Assembly: GCA_029582265.1 (NCBI GenBank)
Contig: CM055822.1
Coordinates: 37,712,679 to 37,776,678 of the forward strand
Length of the DNA stretch: 64,000 nt
Direction of reading: 5' to 3'
DNA from: Zoroaster sp. YZ-2022
Lineage: Eukaryota > Echinodermata > Asteroidea > Forcipulatida > Zoroasteridae
The notes under the pieces were generated by a model. The model was not told the origin of the DNA. It did not search any database and saw nothing but the letters and a program-made list of their open reading frames with translations. The translations under genes and the position numbers were made by a program. Position 1 is the first letter of the stretch; each line of letters starts with the position of its first letter. Positions 50,501-56,720 of this stretch are shown here, one piece after another.

Positions 50501-51680
50501 TTTTTTGTTTTGTTATATAAGTCTCATTTATTTCATTCATAAATAGCCATAGTCAGTAGGCCTTTAAGCTTAAGTACACTGAATCCTTGATAGCTGGTTA
50601 TGAAGCTTGGCATTTGTATTTGATGGGCTACGATTTGAAAAAAAATAGGGACATTTAAAAAAATGTATTTTGTAATCTTAATACAATTTTATAATACAAA
50701 TTTAAATTAAATAAAGATTAGCAAAACAAGATTTTAACAAGAAAACTGCAACATACCTTCACCTTCCGACCATAAACACGTAGAGTAACGATTCGCATTC
50801 GGTGAAGACTATGCTGCAATTACTAATTGAGAATGTTCCCGTAGGAACGTTCCGCGGGGAATACAGTATGCATTGCGTGTTCCCGCAGGATCGCTCATTG
50901 GGAACACGCTGGCGGTCCGTGGGAACGCATCATTGTTCCCACAGAGCATACGCATGCATTCCCAGAGGAACGTTCGGGTGGGCATTACAATATCCGTTCC
51001 GACTTTTGAGACGCTCCCTTAGTGGCTATTGGCCTTATTTAGGGTGACTGACAGTAAATATTAAAAAAAAGTCTTATATTTTGAATATCCAATCCTACAA
51101 TATACATGTACATTAGGGCGTAATGTACATGTACATGTACATGTACCTTACTTTATAGTGTATAAGCTGATGATGGTATTAATATTTCCTTATAATAATT
51201 TTATCTGAGCTGCAGCACTTTCTTTTAGAGGGACAATCACCGTGATCATAGCAGATATTTGAAATGGCATGAAACTCATTGACTGAAAATAATACCACAC
51301 AAGAGTGCACTGGCCTATACATGTATGTACATTGTACACGTAGATAACAGGGCATGATCAAATCATTACATTATTCTGCTGCTATACATGTATGTTGTAT
51401 ATAATTATGATGCAACCACTGGCTCATCATGCAACAGCCACGGTTTTATGATCTTATTGCACCCTGTTATCTATGTACATTGCCAACATGCGCTGATCAG
51501 TTCATCTGATTCCACGCCCCATCCAAAGTCCGCTCGGTCATGTAACATGCTTACATGCTTACGAAAGAAAAGTGAAGTAATGAACTAACCTTGTCCATTT
51601 GTGCTGCTGATGATGTTGGTGATGATGAAGATCAGCATGAATGCATGTAATGATGATACGTGTACATGTAGTAGCTTCAT
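26342..51680 (-). CDS. SRCR-domain type I membrane receptor, 8 exons (gene span)
   Basis: Gene model built from eight minus-strand exons: 51680-51590, 47733-47407, 45780-45469, 42986-42663, 41045-40878, 34216-34067, 27860-27745 and 26593-26342. The CDS is 1740 nt (579 aa plus stop). Every junction is GT/AG and all reading phases match (phase 1 between exons 1 to 7, phase 0 into exon 8). Domain order: signal peptide (about 1-29), SRCR1 (34-138), SRCR2 (142-240), SRCR3 (247-350), SRCR4 (354-456, split over two exons), transmembrane helix (about 467-487), cytoplasmic tail (497-579). Each SRCR domain shows six cysteines, as in group A. The family comprises secreted or surface scavenger and pattern-recognition proteins; a ligand cannot be read from sequence. 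Introns of 1.2 to 6.7 kb hold LINE, SINE and MITE insertions. Unknown: transcript evidence, UTRs, extra skipped exons, and whether translation starts at an upstream in-frame ATG (51812). Confidence 0.82.
27372..27683. mobile_element. TTAA-flanked MITE, copy 3, in SRCR intron 7
   Basis: It starts TTAA|CCCTCCTACACATGGAGG and ends TTGTAGGAGGG|TTTTAA. The terminal 10 bp match copies 1 and 2, but the interior differs: it carries inverted GAGGCCACTCC / GGAGTGGCC segments. Confidence 0.65.
27745..27860 (-). CDS. SRCR receptor exon 7: transmembrane segment
   Basis: A 116-nt exon with acceptor TTTTCAG|CAGGTG and donor ACCCAG|GTAAGA. It encodes [20 protein letters not shown], then [18 protein letters not shown]: a glycine/alanine-led single transmembrane helix followed by a Cys/Lys stop-transfer segment. 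The phase fits exon 6 (1 to 2) and exon 8 (0 to 0). The two cysteines just inside the membrane are possible palmitoylation sites (inference). Confidence 0.8.
28687..29744. mobile_element. LTR-like GC-rich repeat, in SRCR intron 6
   Basis: It starts TGTACGAATACC and ends GATTCGCAACA (TG..CA). It contains GAATGAATAAAACATT (polyadenylation-like) and CGGACCAT/GGGACC-rich segments unlike the AT-rich flanks. Its last 260 bp recur, inverted and diverged, at 53108-53410. No clean target duplication was found (ATAG occurs on both sides but not flush). A solo LTR is my preferred reading. Confidence 0.4.
29745..32131. other. SRCR intron 6, no exon seen
   Basis: AT-rich intron sequence. Scattered TAGCTAG words near 30360-30540; no domain or splice pair supports an extra exon. 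Confidence 0.5.
32132..32264. mobile_element. Hairpin MITE with 40-bp arms, in SRCR intron 6
   Basis: The left arm GGTAATAACAGTGTGAGGAC continuing to CACTGCGTGGTA, and the right arm TACCACGCAGTGAAGACTG ending CACACTGTTATTCC, are near-perfect reverse complements around a loop of about 55 bp. Confidence 0.65.
32363..32421 (+). repeat. Purine tract (GA/G-rich)
   Basis: An uninterrupted A/G stretch with GAGAGAAGGGGGGAGGGGGA repeats on the plus strand; it could form a triplex or quadruplex (inference). Confidence 0.85.
32504..32753. mobile_element. MITE family G, second full copy, in SRCR intron 6
   Basis: The left end AAAGGGGCAGTATCTTCACG and the right end GATTGTGATGATACTGTCCC are inverted to each other. 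Near the right end is the shared TTGCCCTGTTGAT. It is diverged internally from 22081-22296. Confidence 0.6.
33227..33540. mobile_element. TTAA-flanked MITE, copy 1 (piggyBac-like)
   Basis: Ends CCCTCCTATGG and CATAGGAGGG, flanked by TTAA on both sides (33223-33226 and 33541-33544). The interior is built from repeated CCTTTCAAAACC and its complement GGTTTTGAAAGG, so it can fold extensively. TTAA duplication plus CCC-starting ends suggests mobilisation by a piggyBac transposase. Confidence 0.72.
34067..34216 (-). CDS. SRCR receptor exon 6: second half of SRCR domain 4
   Basis: A 150-nt exon with acceptor TAACTAG|GCTCAT and donor AATCCAC|GTAAGT. It encodes [17 protein letters not shown], then LIYC, TQYC and GVGVRCNP, giving the last four cysteines of the split domain. 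It completes codons at both ends: GGC with exon 5, and CCA with the CA that opens the transmembrane exon. No long open frame flags it; it is recognised by splice sites, phase and the SRCR motifs. Confidence 0.8.
34613..34834. mobile_element. TTAA-flanked MITE, diverged copy 4, in SRCR intron 6
   Basis: The left side reads TTAA|AACCAGTCAACTGCC and the right side GTAGTAGTAGGAGGG|TTAA. The interior contains GTTGACTCATTTTGACC and its partner. A similar truncated copy (AACCCAGTCAAC..TACAGTAGGAGGG) is at 59176-59292. Confidence 0.55.
35667..35945 (+). pseudogene. LINE N-terminal leader with signal peptide and 2A-like motif
   Basis: A 92-codon frame starts [18 protein letters not shown], a strong signal-peptide-like hydrophobic leader, and contains [13 protein letters not shown] (the motif proper at 35883-35906). 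This is close to the 2A-type ribosome-skipping consensus D-x-E-x-N-P-G-P, with N where E is usual. Such leaders have been described at the N-terminus of CR1-type LINEs in sea urchin. The frame continues after a one-base shift (near 35940) into [16 protein letters not shown] and the endonuclease, so the leader and endonuclease were originally one polypeptide. Confidence 0.65.
36022..36870 (+). pseudogene. LINE apurinic/apyrimidinic-type endonuclease domain
   Basis: A 282-codon open stretch with the APE endonuclease signature blocks: [11 protein letters not shown] near the N-terminus, [20 protein letters not shown], and LSDHYAIMV near the C-terminus. These make up the catalytic E, D/N and S-D-H residues that nick target DNA. 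The frame is open upstream to about 35950 without a usable ATG of its own. It ends at a frameshift near 36866, next to a small inverted repeat (36794-36811 and 36868-36884). Confidence 0.8.
37162..38952 (+). pseudogene. LINE reverse transcriptase domain with one nonsense codon
   Basis: One frame runs from 37162 to 38952 except for TAA at 37609-37611, where the family has a tyrosine (KN-stop-RPVANL for NYRPV). Visible RT blocks: [53 protein letters not shown] (catalytic Y-A-D-D at 38092-38103) and [19 protein letters not shown]-terminal thumb follows, ending [14 protein letters not shown]. The motif order and C-terminus fit the CR1/L2 part of the jockey superfamily. Confidence 0.85.
39459..39781. 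mobile_element. TTAA-flanked MITE, copy 2
   Basis: It starts TTAA|CCCTCCTACTGTTTGACC and ends AAAAAGTAGGAGGG|TTTTAA. The interior repeats ATGGTTTCAAATGG and related segments. Both copy 1 and this one begin with CCCTCCTA..GTTTGACC and share TGGCAAAATGGC/ACCAAAATGGCC internally, so they are the same family. Confidence 0.68.
40878..41045 (-). CDS. SRCR receptor exon 5: first half of SRCR domain 4
   Basis: A 168-nt exon with acceptor TTTTCAG|GATATG and donor TTTGATG|GTATGT. It encodes [20 protein letters not shown], then [27 protein letters not shown], which is the N-terminal half of an SRCR domain with the first two cysteines. It ends in phase 1. The missing half (GSYFGSGTG onward) is found 6.7 kb away at 34216-34067 and joins with the correct codon (G|GC). 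Domain 4 is the only SRCR domain here interrupted by an intron. Confidence 0.82.
41136..41498. mobile_element. MITE with CAGGGGTCAAA ends, in SRCR intron 4
   Basis: It begins CAGGGGTCAAAGTTAACACTAG and ends AGTTAATTTTGACCCCTG, inverted to each other. CAGGG-type ends are typical of hAT elements, but I saw no matching 8-bp flanks. A fragment of the same family (CAGGGGTCAAAATTAACTTG) is at 6740-6840. Confidence 0.6.
42663..42986 (-). CDS. SRCR receptor exon 4: SRCR domain 3
   Basis: A 324-nt phase 1-1 exon with acceptor GATGACAG|AT and donor AACCTG|GTAAGT. It encodes an SRCR domain reading [62 protein letters not shown] and a final GVEC (six cysteines). It is clearly diverged from exons 2 and 3, so it belongs to the older domain set of the gene. 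Confidence 0.85.
43976..44085 (+). promoter_or_regulatory. Candidate promoter with CCAAT and TATA boxes
   Basis: CCAAT at 43976-43980 and TATAAAA at 44008-44014 precede TTTCAGCTTTCACAATCAG, then AAGCTCGCTGTAATTATCAG|GTTAGT, which looks like a short exon with a splice donor. The same AAGCTCGCTGTAATTATCAG recurs at 44401-44420 just before the 57-bp repeats. It may belong to an LTR or to an unrecognised plus-strand gene; no coding exon was found downstream. Confidence 0.35.
44573..44882 (+). repeat. Tandem repeat, about 57-bp unit, 5.5 copies
   Basis: Units read GGCGGAGTAACTTATATTCA, then TCAGCCGGTAGCTGACG and ATAACCCAGTCAGG. The unit contains the near-palindrome CAGCCGGTAGCTG. One unit has an extra GATTAAGACGTTT segment. 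Confidence 0.9.
45469..45780 (-). CDS. SRCR receptor exon 3: SRCR domain 2
   Basis: A 312-nt phase 1-1 exon with acceptor TTCTGCAG|CTATAC and a donor placed at ATAA|GTAAGC. It encodes [20 protein letters not shown], then [32 protein letters not shown] and a terminal VICS: a complete six-cysteine SRCR domain. The donor is the least certain part. I chose it because it is a good GTAAG site that leaves phase 1, which the next exon (beginning AT TCT) requires. Confidence 0.82.
45891..45919 (+). repeat. (ACATGT)n palindromic microsatellite
   Basis: The longest run of the hexamer ACATGT in the window. Shorter runs of two to four units occur dozens of times, for example 428-440, 7011-7023, 7579-7596, 8007-8023, 51122-51143 and 51824-51841. 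Confidence 0.9.
46147..46512 (+). mobile_element. tRNA-derived SINE, full length, in SRCR intron 2
   Basis: The head resembles a class II (Leu/Ser-type) tRNA: TGGCCGAGCGGTCT (A box) and GGGTTCGAATCCC (B box). A conserved core containing CCTTGAGCAAGACACTTAAC and CACCCAGGGGTTAAATGGG follows. The tail is GCGCCTTGAGCACCACTCAG..ATGCGCTATATA, closing with (ATT)n. The tail is nearly the same as the 3' end of the LINE at 35667-39117, which points to that LINE clade as the source of its reverse transcriptase. Confidence 0.85.
47407..47733 (-). CDS. SRCR receptor exon 2: SRCR domain 1
   Basis: A 327-nt phase 1-1 exon with acceptor TTCTGCAG|TT and donor TTTCAC|GTATGC. It encodes a full SRCR domain starting [20 protein letters not shown], with the [17 protein letters not shown] and FGQGSGDI signatures and six cysteines. 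It is nearly identical to exon 3, including the intron bases before the exon, so one is a recent tandem exon duplicate. Compared with exon 3 it lacks one codon in the LDDVDC segment (here LDVVC). The loss is in frame and leaves the cysteine in place. Confidence 0.85.
49193..49564 (-). mobile_element. tRNA-derived SINE, second copy, reverse strand
   Basis: Reading the minus strand from 49564: GCCATGGCCGAGCGGTCT, GGGTTCGAATCC, the same core (CTGAGCAAGACACATAAC, CCACCCAGGAGTATAAATGG), then TTGAGCGCTATATTAG and (TTA)n ending at 49193. It is more diverged in the tail than the copy at 46147. It abuts a fragment of a LINE C-terminus (49565-49815) on its head side. Confidence 0.8.
49565..49815 (+). 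pseudogene. LINE reverse-transcriptase C-terminal fragment
   Basis: The frame encodes [20 protein letters not shown], then [17 protein letters not shown] and [11 protein letters not shown]. The F-F-P-R-T-x-x-x-W-N-x-L-P motif is the conserved end of many CR1/jockey-type LINE proteins. Only this last segment is present, directly after the head of the SINE at 49193-49564, and it is followed by the inverted-repeat element starting at 49854. Confidence 0.65.
49854..51019. mobile_element. Long inverted-repeat DNA element with GGAACG-rich arms
   Basis: The ends are inverted repeats AGGGAGAGTCTCAAAAGTCG (49854-) and, reversed from 51019, AGGGAGCGTCTCAAAAGTCG; matching continues through GAACGGATA. 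Inside each end lie about 200 bp dense in GGAACG, GGGAACA and CGTTCC motifs, arranged so that the two arms are imperfect reverse complements (49870-50060 and 50830-51000). The centre is AT-rich and carries the 19-bp array at 50213-50337. No transposase frame is visible, and I saw no clear target duplication. Confidence 0.68.
50213..50337 (+). repeat. 19-bp tandem repeat
   Basis: Six to seven near-perfect copies of GTGTACCGTGTATGTCTTC, lying inside the inverted-repeat element 49854-51019. Confidence 0.9.
51590..51680 (-). CDS. SRCR receptor exon 1: signal peptide
   Basis: The 91-nt coding part starts at ATG 51680 and encodes 30 residues beginning [14 protein letters not shown], followed by a hydrophobic run (LIFIITNII) and a small-residue stretch (SSTNGQ), as expected for a cleaved signal peptide. 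It ends ACAAG|GTTAGT in phase 1, and its last G joins the TT that opens exon 2 (codon GTT). Upstream in-frame ATGs at about 51700 and 51812 would add a polar extension before the hydrophobic core. I chose 51680 because it gives a standard signal-peptide geometry. Position, phase and content all fit the SRCR exons downstream. Confidence 0.72.
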
Positions 51681-52382
51681 CTGTGATGATAACATCGTCA
51701 TATCAGAAGCAAGGGATACCACCACCAACCACCTCCAGTCAAGTCCCCAAGGAGTTACTTCTTGAAACTGGTTAAAATCAGGAATCCCAGAAAAGGACAG
51801 TTGTTTCTCCACTGAAAAGCTACATGTACATGTACATGTACATATCTGTACATGATTATAATTTATAAGCCATCAATTTGCTATTAAAACACTGGTGTAA
51901 ACCCCTACTCTTAGTGTCATTATGGGGTTCTTTGGCTTGGCCCTGACACTCCACAGAGATGCAATACGCAACAAAATAAAAAGTTGACATTGCATATTGT
52001 TGCCCTAATTCCCTCAACTGAGAACAAATTTGGTGGATCTCGATGCACACTTTTCTGTTGTTGCATTGTGTTGCACACATGTGTCTTCAGTACAAGTAAC
52101 AATGTGACGCCACTTAGATTACTGCTAGAGTAGAGGGCACTATAACCAATACAAAAAATGGAGCGATTTATCTCTTTTTTTCAACTTTTGATCTACTAAT
52201 TATTACAACCTAAAACTTAGTAATTAGGTCACCTTGCCCAAGCAGACACTTTTGGAATCAATTTTTTTTTTTTCGATCTCACTTTCATGACATTTTCGAA
52301 ACATTTTTTTAATTAAAAAAATAATAATAATAACTAGACATGCATGTACGTTTTTGTCTTCACAAAAACTTGGTATTCGGGT

Positions 52383-52853
52383 GGAAAGAATGTCGTATTC
52401 GACCACCACTTTTTAAGGGTTTTGGGGGGTTTTGCAACCACTAACCAGTTAAAAAATGATTCTATCGATTTTTGGAGGTACAGAAAGCGAAAACTATCTT
52501 TAAAATCCACTTTTATGATGGTTTTCGGACTTTATTTCCCTTCTGAAAAATTCTCCCCTTCAGAAAATAGAAGGATCCTATTATAGTTGCCACTGCGCAT
52601 ATGTACAATGACCGTGTTGGTCACTAACAACATGACTAATGGGTGAGTTGATAAGATCAGACTGACATGACTGAGGAAGTCATCATATTCCAAAAATGGC
52701 TGATTTTTCATGAAAATATCCTGGAATAATTTGAATTGAAGTATATGTCCATCATCATCCATATGTTTTCCACCTTACTGGGTAGGTAAGATTACATTAT
52801 TGGTTACTTATATTGAATGAGAAAAAGTGGCGGTCGGATACGACATTCTACCC
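52383..52853 (+). mobile_element. MITE family M8, copy 3
   Basis: It begins GGAAAGAATGTCGTATTCGA and ends with CGACATTCTACCC; the interior matches copies 1, 2 and 4. No matching 8-bp flanks were seen, and the right junction runs straight into the 18-bp tandem repeat at 52855, so one flank was probably rearranged. Confidence 0.78.
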
Positions 52854-52854
52854 G

Positions 52855-52985
52855 GTTGTCACAAGGTCGAGTTGTCTTGTGGGTCGAGTTGTCTCGTGGG
52901 TCGAGTTGTCTCGTGGGTCGAGTTGTCACAAGGGTCGAGTTGTCACAAGGGTCGAGGTGTCACAATGGTCGAGTTGTCTTATGAC
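52855..52985 (+). repeat. 18-bp tandem repeat GTCGAGTTGTCACAAGG
   Basis: About eight units of GGTCGAGTTGTC followed by ACAAGG, TTGTGG or TCGTGG. The same word occurs four times, spaced, in the 91-670 repeat at the left end of the window. Confidence 0.88.
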
Positions 52986-53107
52986 CCTCAAAACATGTCA
53001 AAGAATGTACCACAACTGCCACTTGTGCACAATGTTTTTAGAAGCATGTGGTTACCGGTTATAGCAGACGACAAAATGGCCAACGTCTCATTGGATGTGC
53101 ATACTGT

Positions 53108-53410
53108 TACGAATCTTACCCTTTGATTACGAATCTTAATTCTTATCCTTTGATTTTGATAAATATTATTAGCGCCCTCTATTTCACTTCCTTCCACATT
53201 GTTCCACTTCCAATAATTTGCTTACGATGCAATTTCTAGCACTCTAACCATGGAGGCTCTAACCATGGAGGAAGGTTCCTCCACAAGGCCGCTACTTTTG
53301 CTCATAAATGCATATCCAGCGCCAACGCAATGCATAATGCAACACCAGCGCAGCGAGAGCCTTGTGTGCGTGCCACACCCTAGCTCCCGCCACATGGCTT
53401 GCAGTAGTCT
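53108..53410 (-). mobile_element. Inverted partial copy of the 28687-29744 repeat
   Basis: On the minus strand it reads CAAGCCATGTGGCGGGAG, GGCTCTCGCTG, GGCGCTGGATATGCAT, GAAATTGCATCGTAAGCAAA, then GAAGTGAAATAGAGGGCGCT and GATTCGTAACA, following the order of 29490-29744. Its upstream part is missing; the P-like element begins 39 bp beyond. Confidence 0.6.
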
Positions 53411-53625
53411 TGGTGCAAGACGTTACTCGTGATTTTGTACGTATACGCCAAAGATACTGCAAAAGGAAGATAGGACTCTCTGTGTGGAAACGTGAAACGC
53501 AAAATGGCTGGGCATGGAAGTGCGCCCGCTGTTGTTAGGTAGGTAAAACCAAAATCGTTTGCGCGGTGCTACTGCACTATGACTATGGCAAACTTCCAAC
53601 CAATTAGCCACCAACTAAACAAGTG

Positions 53626-53729
53626 ATGGCGAGCAGATCGAAAGTTTGGTGTTCTGCCATAAATTGCACCAACAATCCCAAACGGGATTGTAATCTTCAT
53701 TTTTATCGGTTTCCAAGGTGCAAAGAAAG
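53626..53729 (+). CDS. THAP-domain first exon of the P-like element
   Basis: ATG 53626 encodes MASRSKVWCSAINCTNNPKR, then DCNLHFYRFPRCKER, and splices at GAAAG|GTAAGG (53729). C-x4-C, the HFYRFP segment and the length are those of the first half of a THAP zinc finger, which commonly breaks at this point for an intron. The frame is intact. The continuing exon is absent: the rest of the transposase was deleted or replaced before or when the LINE inserted at 54233. It may still be transcribed as a short THAP fragment (inference). Confidence 0.68.
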
Positions 53730-54239
53730 GTAAGGCGAAATTTATGGTAGAACATTTTAATCGATAACGATTGGAACATCAATGTTCCAGGCAGAAATCT
53801 GGGGCTGTTTTTTTAAATATTCTACAAAACGTTAATGGATGTTGTTGTACATTAATATGATTAAAATGGCATGATATAATGTTAGTTTGTTATTTTTTAT
53901 TTTTTCCATTGCCCAAAAATGGTAAGCGAATATAGGATCAGGAGACACATAGTCCTGGCCCAAGAGTAGAGTAGTTAAGGGTGTGAGGGTGATAAGTGAA
54001 AGAGTTGTATATCCCTACCTTTGGCTTTAGAAAAAGAGAAAAGGCAAACAGTGTTCCTTTGTTATTTATTTAAGCTATTTATGTTTTTTTTATTGACTTG
54101 TTACTGGGTTTGTAGTGTTATGATGTTAAGTTTCAGGTTTTTCAAGTTGGGTCTTATCATATACAAGAAATCGTTGACCACTTCTTTCATTTTTTTATTT
54201 AGCTATGATATATGTCAATAGTATACTTACAATAAATAT

Positions 54240-54302
<63 letters not shown>

Positions 54303-54662
54303 TTTTTTTTCTTTTCTTTTATTTTATTTTTTTTATTTTTATTTTCTCTCTTTTAGTGGAGTTGTGCTACTCCTTTTATTTCAACAACGCATGATCAAAA
54401 ATTCACATAAGCAACATTGTTCACAATTAATCACTATTACATAGCAATTACATAATGATCTAAAGGACAGATAGCAAAGTACAATATAATTTTATACAAT
54501 TTAAAGTGAAATAATCACTAGATCTGACAAAGGACAAACAAAATTAATTTAAGTTAAAAAGATAAAAAACACAAGATCAATTATGTCAAGAAGAAAATAA
54601 TTGAACAAAATAGAACAAGTAGATCTAGACAAATCAAAAAGTAGCTTGTGCAAAACGAAGTT

Positions 54663-55524
54663 AACTAGAAATTCAGAGTTTGTGAACAAACTCAAGGTGT
54701 TCGGAAGTGACGGTAATTGATGTCCTCATCAATTGGGATCATTGTTAAAATGTGACTTAAGATTGTTTTCAAAAGTAAGTTGCCTTACTCATTTCAAAGA
54801 AATAGCTTTTCGGTATTGGCTTTTTCAACAGCCCTTTCCATTCGTACAAAAATGACACTGCAGTATTAAGTTAATACGATCTATGGTTTTAGAAATATTG
54901 TAGCGCATCCGTTATTGGCTTAAACGCCCAACCACACATCTATAAAATATATTTTATTCTGCAAGAGCTTTAGCCTGTGACACCGCAAACGTCCCCGTGA
55001 AGACCGCCAGCTGTTTTCCAGTAGATAACGATCTCAGTCTCTGCGGTTTGTAAACAATGGGCCCCAGAACCACGAGTGTCTGGTGTGTGTTAAGTCAATG
55101 GGATTTTGGCCCAGAAAAGGAATTTTGAAGAAAAAAAACAAATCAAAACTTTGACCTTCCGGTACGACAGGAAGCAAACGTCAGACGATTTTGATGTTAA
55201 CTTTTCAAATGTTGCCTAAGCCTTGATCTATCAGATCCCAGATTATGAACATCATAGCTTTAGTATATTTTGATATACAATCGATAGCAAATGGTCATTT
55301 TTAAAACTTAAATGGCTTGTAATTTGATACCTGATAACGTTACGTAACAACTTCTAGATTCATCTACATGATAAGGTCTTTATATGTGTGAAGTTTCAAG
55401 GTTGTGTGAAATTGTTAACTTGCACTTTCGATGTAGAGAAGAGTTAAGGAGAAGAAGAAGTAAAAAAAACAAAAAAAAACGGAACAATAACAATAGTTGT
55501 TCGGCTGAAAAGCCGAACACCTAA
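54663..55524 (+). mobile_element. Helentron/HINE-like element, copy B
   Basis: An 862-bp copy almost identical to 20561-21419, with a few substitutions and small indels. It starts AACTAGAAATTCAGAG, has the left hairpin GTTTGT-GA-ACAAAC and the subterminal AGGTGTTCGG. It ends with the 3' hairpin GTTCGGCT-GAAA-AGCCGAAC and the terminal CACCTAA, followed by host T. It sits inside the LINE at 54233-56760. There is no protein-coding content. Confidence 0.75.
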
Positions 55525-56160
55525 TAATCAAATTTCAACTCATCATTAATAATGCGACAAAGAGCATTGTTTCTGGTGTAGCATAATTTAAAAGACTCCG
55601 ACTTCATTCTGCTTTTTTCCATTTGGAAGAAGAGTTTCAAACTACTACTGAACTGTTTAATGATGTTAATTTCAGCGGCATTAGAATAACTTTGAAAAGC
55701 CATTTTACAACGAACATTCCAAATCTGTCTGAGCATTTTAGTTACGATGGTAGCCTGAACAGGTTTCAACTTGTGTCCCAGAATTCTGTTAGAGTCATTT
55801 AAATAGAAATGCTTGTCCCATGTATATTTTCTTAGTAACTTTTCAACAAAAATCCAAGCATCCATAGTGTAGGTACAAAAAATAAAGATATGTTCATGGG
55901 ATTCGTCTTCCGTATTACAAAGAGGGCAAGTTATTTCTTTAACTCTGCCAAATTTATACAATACATTTTTAGTGGGTAAGATTCTACTTTTAAGTTTGTA
56001 CATAAACTGTTTGTCTTCTGGATCTAACAAACCATTTTTCCAAATACTTATCCAGACTGAAGGCCATTTTAAATCTTGACCTAGATGAAAAATATTTTTC
56101 CATACTACTTCCACCCTAGGAGAAACAAATTTACTCAAAACAAGGTTCATGTAGTTAAAC
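55521..56160 (-). pseudogene. Tx1/L1-like LINE ORF2 C-terminus (zf-RVT region)
   Basis: This open stretch contains FKLKSRILPTKNVLYKFGR-like helices and CPLCNTEDESHEHIFIFC, the CCHC-type finger found after the reverse transcriptase in Tx1/L1 and related LINEs, followed by a helical tail. The frame continues upstream of 56165 (VPIFETNVKFNYM) without a start codon. The preceding LINE segment (56162-56572) is in another frame, so a frameshift separates them. The final codons read DELKFDY-stop, and the stop TAG (55523-55521) comes from the end of the inserted HINE-like element, not from the LINE. Confidence 0.65.
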
Positions 56161-56664
56161 TTCACGTTAGTTTCAAAAATTGGAACAATGTTGTTTTTAT
56201 GGTCACAACAAGCCGATTACTTATGTGCGCAGCCGGACCTTCTCTGTTCTCATTAATCAAAGTATAACTAATGTGTTTTTCAATTCTCTCTAGCGTTCTA
56301 CCTGCATTGATATTTTCGATACCACACATTTTGGCAATATCATGATAAGTAAAAAGTTTCCCATGCCATACTACATCACCAACATTAAAACAACCAAAGG
56401 TTTTTAACAAAGGGCTCATCACGGGTGGCCTTGACGTTATTCCATAAAGGAACTTCCATAGTTTACCAAATGCTAGTAAAATTGCATAATAGCTTCCCTC
56501 CTGCGTTCTTAAAAGCAACAATAAGATCGTTATAAAAAGGGGTAGTTTGAAGGTTCTTACGGATGTTAGCAAATATATACCACTCTAAATGATCGGCAGC
56601 TCCAGCACATTTTAACCAATAATCAAAGTACAGTTTCCATTTACCTTCAGATGATGGATACCGA

Positions 56665-56720
56665 GCTATAGAAATGTATTTATTTATTTATTGATCTATT
56701 TATTTATCAATTTATTTATT
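56665..56720 (+). repeat. (ATTT)n-type simple repeat at the 5' junction of the nested LINE
   Basis: TATTTATTTATTTATTGATC and similar. A second such run is at 56784-56850. ATCTTTACAGATG occurs next to both runs, which suggests a local duplication around the LINE insertion point. Confidence 0.7.

Noticed and set aside
51585..51812. Longer 75-residue N-terminus for the SRCR receptor
   Set aside because: The upstream ATGs add a polar extension before the hydrophobic core; the ATG at 51680 gives a normal signal peptide. Not excluded without transcript data.
54205..54444. Plus-strand hydrophobic frame with repeated YLFI
   Set aside because: It translates the (TTTA)n complement of the LINE tail.
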